In this document: positions 14,155 through 22,519 of the stretch, in pieces
Position numbering within the stretch: position 1 is the stretch's first letter
How the letters are laid out: every line of letters starts with the position of its first letter
Assembly (NCBI GenBank): GCA_039934635.1
Contig: JBDTLT010000068.1
Span: 1 to 23,794 of the forward strand
Length of the DNA stretch: 23,794 nucleotides
Reading direction: 5' to 3'
Source of the DNA: DATLFA01 sp039934635
GTDB lineage: Bacteria > Actinomycetota > Acidimicrobiia > Acidimicrobiales > WLNW01
Notes under the pieces: generated by a model
Database searches by the model: none
What the model saw: the letters and a program-made list of their open reading frames with translations, nothing else
What the model was told of the DNA's origin: nothing
Made by a program: the position numbers and the translations under genes

Positions 14155-16692
14155 TCAGTTGTGTGAGATCGCGTCGAGGACGTTGAGTCGGGCGGCGCGG
14201 CGCGCGGGGTAGATCGCGGCGGCCACCCCGAGCAACGAGATGACGACGGCGAGAATGATGAGCACGGGTATCGGGAGGACCTGGTTGGTCACTCCCTGGT
14301 CCTCGAGTGCTCGCGTGAGCGCGACCCCGAAGAACACGCCGAGGATCAAGCCCAGGATTGCGCCGTAGACCGAAACCACTGCGGCTTCCCACCGAACCAT
14401 CGCTCGCATCTGGCGTCGTCCCATACCGACCGCACGGAGTAGGCCGAGCTCATGGGTTCGCTCGAACACTGCGAGCAGCATCGTGATGAGAACACCCAAC
14501 AGGGCGATGATGATTGCCAGTGCGAGTAACGCCGTGATGAGTCCGAGGAACTGGTTGACCTGTGCTTTGACGTCGCCGATGTACTGATCGCGGTCCTGGA
14601 CTTTGAGTCCCGGGAAGCTCGCGTCCGCGATGCCTTGCACGCTTGACTGCACTGCTCGCAAATCGGCTCCGGAGTCGAGCTTCAGCAGCAGTAGGAAGTC
14701 TTCGTTCTCGGCGAAGTTGGCCTTGTACGCGTCGAGGCCGATGATGTAATCGCCCGTGAGGGTGTTCTCGTCATAGAGCGCGACGACTTTCACGTCACGC
14801 GCGCCGGAGGGAAATGTCGCCGTGACGGGCGTGCCGATCGACCAGTCTTTGTCCTCGGCCACCTTGCGGCGTACGGCAATGGTGTCGCCGCTCAATTGAG
14901 AGATGTCGCCCTCGCGCACGTCGACGTCGATCATGGCGTCACGGTTGGTGATGTCGAGTGCGGCCGCGCTCATCGCCGAGAGATTCTTGGTCGCGCCGCC
15001 GAGCTTGAAGACGCCGATGCGGTACCGCTCGGTGGCCCGCACTCCCGGCACGTTGGCAACGGCGTCGGCGAGAGCAGGACTGAATGCCTGTTGTCCGTCC
15101 GAGCGCACGACGAGATCGGCCAGTGCGCCACCCGATACCGCACGCTCGACCGACTCGGTGATCGAGCTCGACAAGATGAGGGAGCCGCCCATGAGCGCGG
15201 TACCGATCATCAACGCCGAGGCGGTCGCCGCGGTGCGCCGGGCGCTGCGCATTGCGTTCTGGCGCGCCAGCAGACCGGCGGCGCCGCGAGTCTTTGCGAT
15301 CGGTTTCCCGAGCGCACCGGCGACCGGGCGGGCGAACATCGGTGCCAGCATCGCTACGCCGACGAATGTCATCAATGCGCCGAGTCCCACCGACGCCAGC
15401 GCGCCGCTGCTCAGTCCGGAGAGCACGAGGAACACACCGAGCACCGCGAGCGCCGCGCCGGTGACGTTGCGTCGAATGCCGGCGCTGCGGCTCGACAGTA
15501 CGACGTCGTGCAGCGCGGCGATCGGTGGCACACGCGATGCGCGTATGGCGGGCGCGATCGCGGAGACGGTGGTGACCAATGTGCCGCCCACGAGCGCCAC
15601 GATCACGGTGCGGGGCAACAGCACGAGCCCCCCCGACGGGACATCGAACCCGAAGCCCGCAAGCATTGCTTTGAGGCCGGCGGCGATCACCAGCCCGGCG
15701 GCGAGCCCGACGGCGGACGCAGCCACGCCGAGCACGGTCGACTCGCCGACAACCGACGCGACGACTTGGCGGCGGCTCGCACCGAGTGCGCGTAGCAAGG
15801 CCAGTTCGCGCGTTCGTTGTGTGACGACGATGCCAAAGGTGTTGTAGATGATGAAGGCACCTACGAACAGGGCAATGAACGCGAATACCAGTAAGAAGGT
15901 CTTGAAGAATCCGAGCGCGTCACTGACTGCCTCATCGCTCTCGTTCGTCAACTGCTGCGACGTGACGGCCTCATAGCCGGTAGGGAGCACCGACTGGATG
16001 CGTTCCTGCAGGATGTCGCGGCTGACGCCATCAGCTGCCTTGACGTTGATCGAGTCGTAGAGCCCGACGCGTTGCAGCACGTCCTGCGCCGTCGGCAGGT
16101 CGAAGATGCTCAGTGTCGCTCCGGCCAAATTGGAGGCGCGGCCGAAGCCGGCGACCCCGACGAGGCGAAAATCCCTCGGGCCTGTCGCGGTGACTACCGT
16201 GATCTGATCGCCGAGGTGAAAGCCCCCGTCGGCGAACGCCTGGGCGTCGATGGCGATCTCGCCGGAACCGGACGGCTTCTTGCCTTGACGTAACTGCAGC
16301 GCCGTCATCGAGTCGTTCTCACTCCAACTCGTGGCCAACGCCGGAGCGAACTTGTTACCCACACGCTCACCGTTGGCGTCGATGATCATCACGCCGTTGC
16401 CGAAGACATCACCTCGAGCGTCGCCTACTCCCGGTACGACCTTCACCGTGGCCAGTAGGTCGACCGGAACGGGAGGTCGCGCCACCTCGACGGTCGAGAG
16501 CTCGCTGGCCGTGCGTACGTTCACATCCACGCTTGAATACGCTTGGCTGAAGATGTCGTTGAACACGTTGGTGATGGTGTCGGTCAGCACATAGGTGCCC
16601 GACACGAACGACACTCCGAGCACCACCGTCAGCATGAGTGCGAGTGAGCGGAACTTGTGCGAAATGAGGTTCTTGACCGCGATCCTGAACAT
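14155..16692 (-). CDS. FtsX/MacB-family ABC transporter permease
   Basis: The 845-residue protein is built as two FtsX-like units. An N-terminal membrane helix (about 16-38) is followed by a large extracytoplasmic domain to about 255. Three helices of the first FtsX core lie between about 262 and 375. Two or more helices at 410-460 and one near 490-510 come next, then a second extracytoplasmic domain. Three C-terminal helices (about 715-840) form the second FtsX core. This is the usual layout of actinobacterial two-unit permeases of the MacB/LolCDE type, which drive mechanical work on or efflux of lipids, lipoproteins or peptides instead of forming a classic import channel. The substrate is unknown. 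The ATG at 16692 overlaps the ATPase TGA by one base, so the pair is translationally coupled. Confidence 0.93.
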   Translation of the reverse strand: MFRIAVKNLISHKFRSLALMLTVVLGVSFVSGTYVLTDTITNVFNDIFSQAYSSVDVNVRTASELSTVEVARPPVPVDLLATVKVVPGVGDARGDVFGNGVMIIDANGERVGNKFAPALATSWSENDSMTALQLRQGKKPSGSGEIAIDAQAFADGGFHLGDQITVVTATGPRDFRLVGVAGFGRASNLAGATLSIFDLPTAQDVLQRVGLYDSINVKAADGVSRDILQERIQSVLPTGYEAVTSQQLTNESDEAVSDALGFFKTFLLVFAFIALFVGAFIIYNTFGIVVTQRTRELALLRALGASRRQVVASVVGESTVLGVAASAVGLAAGLVIAAGLKAMLAGFGFDVPSGGLVLLPRTVIVALVGGTLVTTVSAIAPAIRASRVPPIAALHDVVLSSRSAGIRRNVTGAALAVLGVFLVLSGLSSGALASVGLGALMTFVGVAMLAPMFARPVAGALGKPIAKTRGAAGLLARQNAMRSARRTAATASALMIGTALMGGSLILSSSITESVERAVSGGALADLVVRSDGQQAFSPALADAVANVPGVRATERYRIGVFKLGGATKNLSAMSAAALDITNRDAMIDVDVREGDISQLSGDTIAVRRKVAEDKDWSIGTPVTATFPSGARDVKVVALYDENTLTGDYIIGLDAYKANFAENEDFLLLLKLDSGADLRAVQSSVQGIADASFPGLKVQDRDQYIGDVKAQVNQFLGLITALLALAIIIALLGVLITMLLAVFERTHELGLLRAVGMGRRQMRAMVRWEAAVVSVYGAILGLILGVFFGVALTRALEDQGVTNQVLPIPVLIILAVVISLLGVAAAIYPARRAARLNVLDAISHN

Positions 16693-17462
16693 CAGCCACC
16701 CAACGCTTTCATCTGATCGAGGATCGACGCGACGGTTGGATTGGTCATCTCGTGGACGAGGCGACCGTCAGAGAGGAAGATCACGCGGTCGGAGTACGAG
16801 GCTGCATTGGGATCGTGCGTCACCATCACAACGGTCTGTCCGAACGCGTCGACCGCTTCTCGCAGAAGCGCCAACACCTCTGCGCCCGATTGCGAGTCGA
16901 GGTTGCCGGTGGGCTCGTCGCCCAAGATGATCCGTGGTTTGGCGATCAGGGCGCGCGCAACGGCCACGCGCTGTTGTTGCCCGCCCGAGAGTTCCGATGG
17001 TCGATGATCGAGCCGATCACCCAACCCAAATCGGCCGACGACTTTGTCCAGCCACCCTTTCTCCGGTTTTTTGCCCGCCAGCAACTGCGGCAGGGTCATG
17101 TTCTCGAGAGCAGTCAGCGTAGGAACGAGGTTGAACGCCTGGAAGACGAACCCGATCCGCTCTCGCCTGACGAGTGTGCGGTCCTTCTCGGTCATGTGTG
17201 CGAGATCGGTGCCGTCGAGCCAGATCTCGCCCGACGTCAGGTTGTCGAGGCCGGCAAGACAGTGCATCAACGTCGACTTACCCGAACCGGATGCTCCCAT
17301 GATGCTCGTGAAGCGGCCTTGTTCGAAGCCCACCGTCACGTCGTCGAGGGCCCGCACTTCTGTCGAACCCTTGCCGTACACCTTTACGCCATGGACCATC
17401 CGCGCGGCGTAGGTCGATTCGGCCGGCGCTGCCGACAACGGCGGTATGCGGGTCTCGACCAT
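16692..17462 (-). CDS. ABC transporter ATPase, MacB/LolD family
   Basis: The 256-residue nucleotide-binding subunit has Walker A GASGSGKST (56-64), Q-loop Q108 in VFQAFNLVPT, signature LSGGQQQR (158-165), Walker B IILGDEPTGNLD (178-189) and the switch His in VTHDP (H216). The FNLVPTLTALENMTLP and EPTGNLDSQSG features are those of the LolD/MacB/FtsE group. The ATG at 17462 was chosen because AAGGAG lies eight bases upstream; an upstream frame extension has no such site. It energises the FtsX permease encoded next. It diverges from the surface-protein operon, and the 255 bp between them contain degenerate boxes 6 and 7. Confidence 0.95.
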   Translation of the reverse strand: MVETRIPPLSAAPAESTYAARMVHGVKVYGKGSTEVRALDDVTVGFEQGRFTSIMGASGSGKSTLMHCLAGLDNLTSGEIWLDGTDLAHMTEKDRTLVRRERIGFVFQAFNLVPTLTALENMTLPQLLAGKKPEKGWLDKVVGRFGLGDRLDHRPSELSGGQQQRVAVARALIAKPRIILGDEPTGNLDSQSGAEVLALLREAVDAFGQTVVMVTHDPNAASYSDRVIFLSDGRLVHEMTNPTVASILDQMKALGG

Positions 17463-17520
17463 GTGATCGCTCCTTGATCGCGTTGCTGTCGATCCTGGGG
17501 CGAGTCGCAGATGGCCACTA

Positions 17521-17534
17521 GGGGACAAGGGCCC
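17521..17534. promoter_or_regulatory. Degenerate DosR-like box 6
   Basis: GGGGACAAGGGCCC has three mismatches to GGGAC-N-WW-N-GTCCC. With its flanks (CTAGGG...GCCCG) it differs at only three of 18 positions from the sequence around box 1. Its centre is about 65 bp upstream of the ABC ATPase start at 17462. It is a weaker case than boxes 1-5 and 8. Confidence 0.4.
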
Positions 17535-17623
17535 GAGCGCCCTCGCAGAGCCGGTTCGAGGCGCGAGCGGCCGTCGTCACGTCCGTACCCGAGGACCAAA
17601 ACCCGTGGCCGTAATTACATCCG

Positions 17624-17637
17624 CGGACCTAAGGCCC
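17624..17637. promoter_or_regulatory. Degenerate DosR-like box 7
   Basis: CGGACCTAAGGCCC has two mismatches to GGGAC-N-WW-N-GTCCC. The centre is about 87 bp upstream of the surface-protein start at 17718, with AACGCT at 17661-17666 at plausible -10 spacing. GGACCAAAACCC at 17593-17604 is a possible further degenerate site, one base short. The rest of 17463-17717 shows nothing else I can name. Confidence 0.45.
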
Positions 17638-17717
17638 TATTGCGTTTTGCGTCATCGTGAAACGCTGCTCTGGACTTCTTGCAAATCAGGGGTTGGGCGG
17701 ACCGACCGAGGATGTGG

Positions 17718-18506
17718 ATGATGGGCATAGAAACCACAAACAGCAACACGAAGCGTCGCACCTCCCGCTTCGGCATTGGCTTGCTGTGTCTCGGCATGAC
17801 GGCGCTTTCGTTGGGTGCATTCTCGAGCGGCGCTTCCGCGTGGGAGGGCAGTTGTTACGACTACGCTCCGAGCCCTGGCGCGTGGTCCGAGTTCCGTGTG
17901 GAGTTGGCCAATGCCGACATCGCAATGATCACCGGCGCCGGGCAGCCCTCCAACGATGGCGTGCTGACAGTGGTGCTGTCGGGGGCCACGGCCGCAAATG
18001 GCGAACAAGAGTTCACCGTCGACAATGTGGGATCGATCGACTTCACGGCGAGCCCGGGTGTTGCGGCGGTGTACGTCCGAGCGGGCGTGACCGCCGACAA
18101 GGTCTACCTGTACGATCACGACACGACTGCCGGGACTGCACTGAGCTCACAAGATGGCACCACTCCGATCGAGTGGCTGACGTTCTGCTACGCGCCCGAG
18201 ACGCAGACCACGACGACGTCGACCACAACGACGCTGCCGACGACCACGAGCACGACCACGAGCACGACCACGACGACGCTGGCGACAACGACCAGCAGCA
18301 CGGCACCACAACAGGTGATCGAAGTCTCGACGACCGTGCCTACTGCGGTTCTCGGCGAGCAGATCGAGCGAGTTCCGCAGCCGGCGCTCGCATTCACCGG
18401 AGCGCATACCTCACGCCTGCTGTTCCTCGGCGTAGTGCTCATGCTGGCCGGCTTGGCCATCACGCTGGTTGATCGCTTTGCCGCACCGTGGCGGCGAGCC
18501 AACTGA
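17718..18506 (+). CDS. Secreted Thr-rich surface protein with LAFTG sorting signal
   Basis: The 262-residue protein has an export signal (KRRTSRFG, then a hydrophobic core, cleavage expected after ASA41). An extracellular domain of about 130 residues with two Cys (GSCYDY and TFCYAP) that I cannot assign follows. A Thr/Ser-rich linker (about 158-190) comes next, then LAFTG at 224-228, a hydrophobic helix and a basic tail WRRAN. LAxTG followed by helix and positive tail is the pattern used by class E sortases, so covalent attachment to peptidoglycan is likely, with the Thr region as a possibly glycosylated stalk. Starts at 17712, 17718 and 17721 are all possible; 17718 has GAGG six bases upstream. 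Its end overlaps the P-type ATPase start by 19 bases, so the two are probably co-transcribed. Confidence 0.85.
   Translation: MMGIETTNSNTKRRTSRFGIGLLCLGMTALSLGAFSSGASAWEGSCYDYAPSPGAWSEFRVELANADIAMITGAGQPSNDGVLTVVLSGATAANGEQEFTVDNVGSIDFTASPGVAAVYVRAGVTADKVYLYDHDTTAGTALSSQDGTTPIEWLTFCYAPETQTTTTSTTTTLPTTTSTTTSTTTTTLATTTSSTAPQQVIEVSTTVPTAVLGEQIERVPQPALAFTGAHTSRLLFLGVVLMLAGLAITLVDRFAAPWRRAN
18242..18277 (+). repeat. 12-nt tandem repeat in the Thr-rich linker
   Basis: Two perfect copies of GACCACGAGCAC and a third (GACCACGACGAC) lie in tandem inside a longer ACC/ACG/AGC-rich tract (about 18207-18302). They encode the TTTST-type linker. Such repeats can change copy number by slippage and so vary stalk length. 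Confidence 0.75.
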
Positions 18507-21139
18507 CCGAGACCGTTCGCCAGAGCGCGCCGTTGGCCGGGTTGACCGACGACGAGGCGGCCCGCCGCCTCTCTCGTGACGGTCCCAATGTCTTGCCGAA
18601 GGCGAAACGGCGTCATGGCTGGCGGGAGTTCATCTCGCAGATGACGCACTTCTTCGCCCTGTTGCTGTGGGCGGCGGGTGTGCTGGCGTTGATCGCGGGA
18701 ATGCCGCAGCTCGGTATCGCGATCTTCGTCGTCATCGTGGTGAACGCGCTGTTCGCCTTTGTGCAAGAGCAGAGAGCAGATCACGCGGCGCAACGGCTGC
18801 GTGAGCTGCTCCCTCGCCGTTCAACGGTCATGCGTTCAGGGGTCGAGCGAGAGATCGCCGCGTCAGAGCTCGTCGCCGAGGATCTCGTCGTATTGCGCGA
18901 CGGCGATCGAATTTCGGCAGACATGCGCATCGTCGAGTTCGATGTCCTCTCGGTCGACACATCGTTGCTCACCGGCGAGAGCGTGCCGGTCGCGGTTTCG
19001 ATGGGGGACCTCCTCCTCGCGGGCACCTTCGTCACGACCGGCACGGGCCGAGCCGTTGTCGCGGCGACCGGCTCGGCGACGCGGCTGGCCCAGATCGCTC
19101 ATCTCACCACCAGCGGATCGCGTCCGCGGACACCGCTCGCGATCGAGCTCGACAATGTCGTTCGCATTGTCGCGTCCATCGCGGTAGGTGTCGGTGTCGG
19201 TTTCTTCGTGCTGTCTTTGGTCGTCGGTTCTTCGGCCAAAGACGGCTTTCTGTTCGGCATCGGTGTCACTGTCGCACTCGTACCCGAAGGCCTCTTGCCC
19301 ACCGTCACCTTGGCCCTCGCCATCGGCGCACAACGGATGGCACGGCAGAATGCGCTCGTGCGCCGGCTCGAGTCGGTCGAGACGCTCGGCTCGACGACGT
19401 TCATCTGCACGGACAAGACCGGCACGCTGACGCGCAACGAGATGTCGGTCGCGGCGGTGTGGACACCTGCGGGCACGGCGCGGTCAGATGGCCACGGCTA
19501 CGAACCGACCGCGACAGTAGAGATCGACGGTGACCGCGCTTCGATCGAACGCGCGGCAATCGCCGCACGATGGTGTTCGACTGGTCACGTGGTGCTCGAG
19601 GGCGAACGTTGGCGAGCGATCGGTGATCCGATGGACGCCGCGATCGACGTATTCGTGAGCCGCCTCGGCGCGATGCCCGAAGGCACGGTGAGCCATCGCG
19701 TGCCGTTCGACTCGGTCCGGCTGCGTACGTCGGCGGTGGTGGAGATGGCCGACGGTGAGCGCTGGTTGTACGTCAAGGGCGCGCCCGAATCGGTTCTCGA
19801 CTGCTGTGAGCGCGTCGACGGTGACGAGCGCGAGTCGATGGAAGCGCTCGCCCGAGATGGACTGCGCGTGCTCGCGGTTGCGGGGCGACGGCTGAGTGGC
19901 GACGTGGTCGATGTGGCTGCGCAAGAGCGAGATCTGACACTGTTCGGGCTCTTGGGTTTCGAGGACCCTCCGCGTGAGGGCACCACCGACGCGATCGCAC
20001 GGTGTCGTGCTGCGGGTATCAAGATCGCGATGCTCACCGGCGACCACGCGACCACTGCGGCCGCGGTCGCCGAGCGGATCGGCTTGCGACGCGAGGGCGA
20101 CCCTGTGCTCGAAGGCCGGACATTGCCGGAAAACGAGGCGGTGCTGGGCGCGCTCGTGGACCACGACGGAGTGGTGATCAGTCGGGTCACGCCAGAGGAC
20201 AAGCTGCGCATCGCCAAGGCACTTCGCGCGCGCGGCAACGTGGTGGCGATGACGGGCGATGGTGTCAACGACGGCCCGGCGTTGCACGCATCGGATATCG
20301 GGATCGCGATGGGCAAAGGAGGGACCGACGTCGCGCGCGAGGCCGCGGACCTCGTGTTGCTCGACGACGAGTTCCGTACGATCGTCGCCGCCGTCTACCA
20401 GGGTCGCGCGACCTTCGCGAACGCGCGGCGATTCCTCACGTATCACCTCAGCGACAACGTCGCAGAGTTGACGCCGTTCGTTTTGTGGGCCCTGTCCGGT
20501 GGTCGCTTCCCACTCGCATTGGGCGTCTTGCAGATCCTGTGTCTCGACATCGGCACCGACTTGCTGCCGGCGCTCGCGTTGGGGGCCGAGCCGACGCATC
20601 CCCACGTCGAAGAGCTGCCCACACCGCTTCCGATCGAGCCCACTTCTGGTCGGAGGCGTCGTCACCTGTTCGATCGCGTGGTGCTGCGACGCGCCTTCGG
20701 TGTGCTCGGGCCCACCGAAGCGGCCGTCGAGATCGCCGCGTTCCTCACGTCACTCGCCGCGTCCGGATGGCGTCCTGGTGAGTCGTTTCCCACGGGTGCG
20801 GCGCTCGCCACCGCGTCGGGCGCGGCGTTCGCCGCGGTGGTCATCGGTCAAGCCGCGAACGCGTTCGCGTGTCGCAGTACTCGGGAGCGGCCGGGAACCC
20901 TCGGGTGGACGACCAACCGGCTGCTCATCTTCAGCGTCGCCGTCGAGATGGTCTTTCTCGCGGGGTTCCTCTACATCGGCCCCGTGGCGCGCTTGCTCGA
21001 TCAGCGCCCGCCGTCGATTGCGGGGTTCCTCGTTGCCGCGCTTGCCGCACCCGCAGTGCTGACCGCCGACGCGCTCGACAAAGCGAGGCGACGGCGCTTG
21101 CACCCGCGCGGACAACCGGCCCGTTCGGCGGTAGGGTGA
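18488..21139 (+). CDS. P-type cation-transporting ATPase (type II)
   Basis: The protein has 883 residues. Landmarks are LTDDEAARRLSRDGPNVL at the N-terminus, TGES (162-165) in the actuator domain, PEGLLPT (266-272) in helix M4, DKTGTLT with phospho-acceptor D309, KGAPE (430-434), TGDH (517-520) and TGDGVND (589-595). Helix M6 reads LCLDIGTDLLPALALG, closer to the LCIDLGTD of type IIC (Na,K-ATPase-like) pumps than to the usual INLVTD of bacterial Ca2+ pumps. The transported ion is therefore uncertain: Na+, K+ or H+ are as likely as Ca2+. Heavy-metal CPx motifs and metal-binding domains are absent. CtpF in M. tuberculosis, also type II, is a DosR-regulon member. The GTG at 18488 has no clear ribosome-binding site and lies inside the end of the surface-protein gene, suggesting coupled translation. 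Confidence 0.93.
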   Translation: MAASQLTETVRQSAPLAGLTDDEAARRLSRDGPNVLPKAKRRHGWREFISQMTHFFALLLWAAGVLALIAGMPQLGIAIFVVIVVNALFAFVQEQRADHAAQRLRELLPRRSTVMRSGVEREIAASELVAEDLVVLRDGDRISADMRIVEFDVLSVDTSLLTGESVPVAVSMGDLLLAGTFVTTGTGRAVVAATGSATRLAQIAHLTTSGSRPRTPLAIELDNVVRIVASIAVGVGVGFFVLSLVVGSSAKDGFLFGIGVTVALVPEGLLPTVTLALAIGAQRMARQNALVRRLESVETLGSTTFICTDKTGTLTRNEMSVAAVWTPAGTARSDGHGYEPTATVEIDGDRASIERAAIAARWCSTGHVVLEGERWRAIGDPMDAAIDVFVSRLGAMPEGTVSHRVPFDSVRLRTSAVVEMADGERWLYVKGAPESVLDCCERVDGDERESMEALARDGLRVLAVAGRRLSGDVVDVAAQERDLTLFGLLGFEDPPREGTTDAIARCRAAGIKIAMLTGDHATTAAAVAERIGLRREGDPVLEGRTLPENEAVLGALVDHDGVVISRVTPEDKLRIAKALRARGNVVAMTGDGVNDGPALHASDIGIAMGKGGTDVAREAADLVLLDDEFRTIVAAVYQGRATFANARRFLTYHLSDNVAELTPFVLWALSGGRFPLALGVLQILCLDIGTDLLPALALGAEPTHPHVEELPTPLPIEPTSGRRRRHLFDRVVLRRAFGVLGPTEAAVEIAAFLTSLAASGWRPGESFPTGAALATASGAAFAAVVIGQAANAFACRSTRERPGTLGWTTNRLLIFSVAVEMVFLAGFLYIGPVARLLDQRPPSIAGFLVAALAAPAVLTADALDKARRRRLHPRGQPARSAVG

Positions 21140-21196
21140 AAGGAACCGCCGTGGGTCCAACCCTCAAGAGCACCTCTCGGCCGTCGATTGAGTCCG

Positions 21197-21874
21197 GTGA
21201 GTGAAGTCCTCGTCATCCCCAACTTACGGGCGGTCGCCAAACGGGCGGGCCATAACGTCGTCGAGGGCAAGTTGATCCCGCTGGTCGTCTTCTTGTCGTT
21301 CCTCAAGTTCGCCGGCAGCACGGCCGCGGTGGTCGCCGCGTTTGCGTGGTCTGTGTCGTGCATCACGTTCCGGCTGAGTACCGGGCGCCGTGTGCCCGGC
21401 CTCGTCATACTCACGGCCGCCGGCCTGGCGGCGCGCACGATCGCGGCGGTCGCCACCGGCAGCATGGTCGTCTACTTCTTGCAGCCGACGGCCTCCACGG
21501 CGTTGGTCGGCGCCGCCTTCCTGGTGTCCGTCGGCGTCGGTCGCCCGTTGGCCGAAAAGCTGGCGCACGACTTCTGCCCGTTCGACGAGGCAACCGCGCA
21601 GCATCCGCACTTGCGCCAGTTCTTCGTTCGGCTCAGCCTGTTGTGGTCGGTCACGAGCATGATCAACGCGTCGATCACGGTGTGGCTGCTGCTCACTCAG
21701 CCGGTGACGACCTTCGTCGTCGTCAAGTCGTTCCTCGGCCCGAGCTTCACCGTGTTGACATTGGTGATCGCCGTCGGATGGTTTCGCTTCAGCCATCGAC
21801 GCAACGGCGTCCGATTCGTGTTCGCGCCGGCGGCCGCGCGCGTACCTCGCCCGTCAGCCCTGGCGGTCGAGTAG
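21197..21874 (+). CDS. VC0807-like integral membrane protein
   Basis: About 225 residues with roughly five hydrophobic segments. The pattern (KLIPLVVFLSFLKFAGSTAA, RRVPGLVIL, FLQPTASTALVGAAFLVSV, RPLAEKLAHDFCPFD, LSLLWSVTSMINASITVWLL) resembles the VC0807/septation-protein-A-like membrane family, whose function is unknown. The start is uncertain: TTG at 21188 and GTG at 21197 are in frame and neither has a convincing ribosome-binding site; the GTG was taken as the commoner start. It follows the P-type ATPase by 57 bp on the same strand and is probably the last gene of that operon. Its 3' end overlaps the convergent glycerophosphodiesterase gene by 21 bases. Confidence 0.75.
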   Translation: MSEVLVIPNLRAVAKRAGHNVVEGKLIPLVVFLSFLKFAGSTAAVVAAFAWSVSCITFRLSTGRRVPGLVILTAAGLAARTIAAVATGSMVVYFLQPTASTALVGAAFLVSVGVGRPLAEKLAHDFCPFDEATAQHPHLRQFFVRLSLLWSVTSMINASITVWLLLTQPVTTFVVVKSFLGPSFTVLTLVIAVGWFRFSHRRNGVRFVFAPAAARVPRPSALAVE

Positions 21875-22519
21875 CTCGCGCGCGAGGTCGAGGCTGTCGA
21901 CGATCACGCCGTCGACACCCCACTGCTCGAGTTGGCGTGCGTGTGCGGTGGTCGTGACGTTCCAGGCAAAGACAACGTCGGCGCGCGATTTGAGTTCCGT
22001 CACCACCGTTTCACTCAGCAGGTCACTGCGGATGCTGACGCCGCCCGTTGCCGCGCCGCGGCGCCCGAGCCGGAACAACCGCAGTTGCCATGCGGCACCG
22101 ATCGACCGCAGAACGTAGACGTCGTCCAGCCGGCGAAACGGGTGGAGCAACCACCATGCGCGAGAACTGACGACGTACCGGTGTCTCGGTTCGAACGCGG
22201 TGATCACCCGCCGGCTCAGCCGCCGGCTCCACCCTTTGAGGTCGACGTAGAACGTCGTGCCGGGTTGCGCCCGTGCGAGTACTTCGTCGAGGCGTTGGCG
22301 CGGCGGATTCCACGCCGGCCGACGACGGCGGTCCCACACGATGGGTAGGGGACCGACGGTCTTTTCGTGACGAGCGTCGAGCTCGTTGCGATACAGATGG
22401 ATGTCGACTTCGACGAGATCGACGCCGACTGCCTCGGCGGCTCTCAACAACAGCAGGTCGTTGCCGTGCCGGTGAGCGCAGACTTGTAGCCGGCGGGCAG
22501 GTTCGGACGATGCGGTCAT
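21854..22519 (-). CDS. Glycerophosphodiester phosphodiesterase-family protein
   Basis: The 221-residue protein has a TIM-barrel GDPD pattern. AHRHGN (H16, R17) replaces the common AHRG(G), and EVDIHL (E37, D39) and ARHEKT (H51) supply the metal and acid-base residues. YVDLKG (strand 4), FAWNVTT and GVDGVIVDS near the end fit the later strands. The expected reaction is hydrolysis of glycerophosphodiesters to glycerol 3-phosphate and an alcohol. No signal peptide is seen, so it is probably cytosolic. At 221 residues it is at the short end for the family, and the altered first motif leaves the substrate open. The ATG at 22519 overlaps the PAP2 TGA by four bases (ATGA), linking lipid-phosphate removal and deacylated phospholipid breakdown in one operon. 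Confidence 0.88.
   Translation of the reverse strand: MTASSEPARRLQVCAHRHGNDLLLLRAAEAVGVDLVEVDIHLYRNELDARHEKTVGPLPIVWDRRRRPAWNPPRQRLDEVLARAQPGTTFYVDLKGWSRRLSRRVITAFEPRHRYVVSSRAWWLLHPFRRLDDVYVLRSIGAAWQLRLFRLGRRGAATGGVSIRSDLLSETVVTELKSRADVVFAWNVTTTAHARQLEQWGVDGVIVDSLDLARELLDRQG

Noticed and set aside
18207..18302. Repeat tract considered as a CRISPR-like or mobile repeat
   Set aside because: It is a short ACC/ACG/AGC codon repeat in frame with a Thr-rich linker, without spacers.
20321..20334. GGGACCGACGTCGC, two mismatches to the palindromic box core
   Set aside because: It lies inside the P-type ATPase gene at the conserved GGTDVA segment, so protein coding explains it. It shows that two-mismatch hits alone are weak evidence.
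22348..22363. GGGGACCGACGGTCTT inside the glycerophosphodiesterase gene
   Set aside because: Arms are at the wrong spacing and one arm is imperfect; it is coding DNA.
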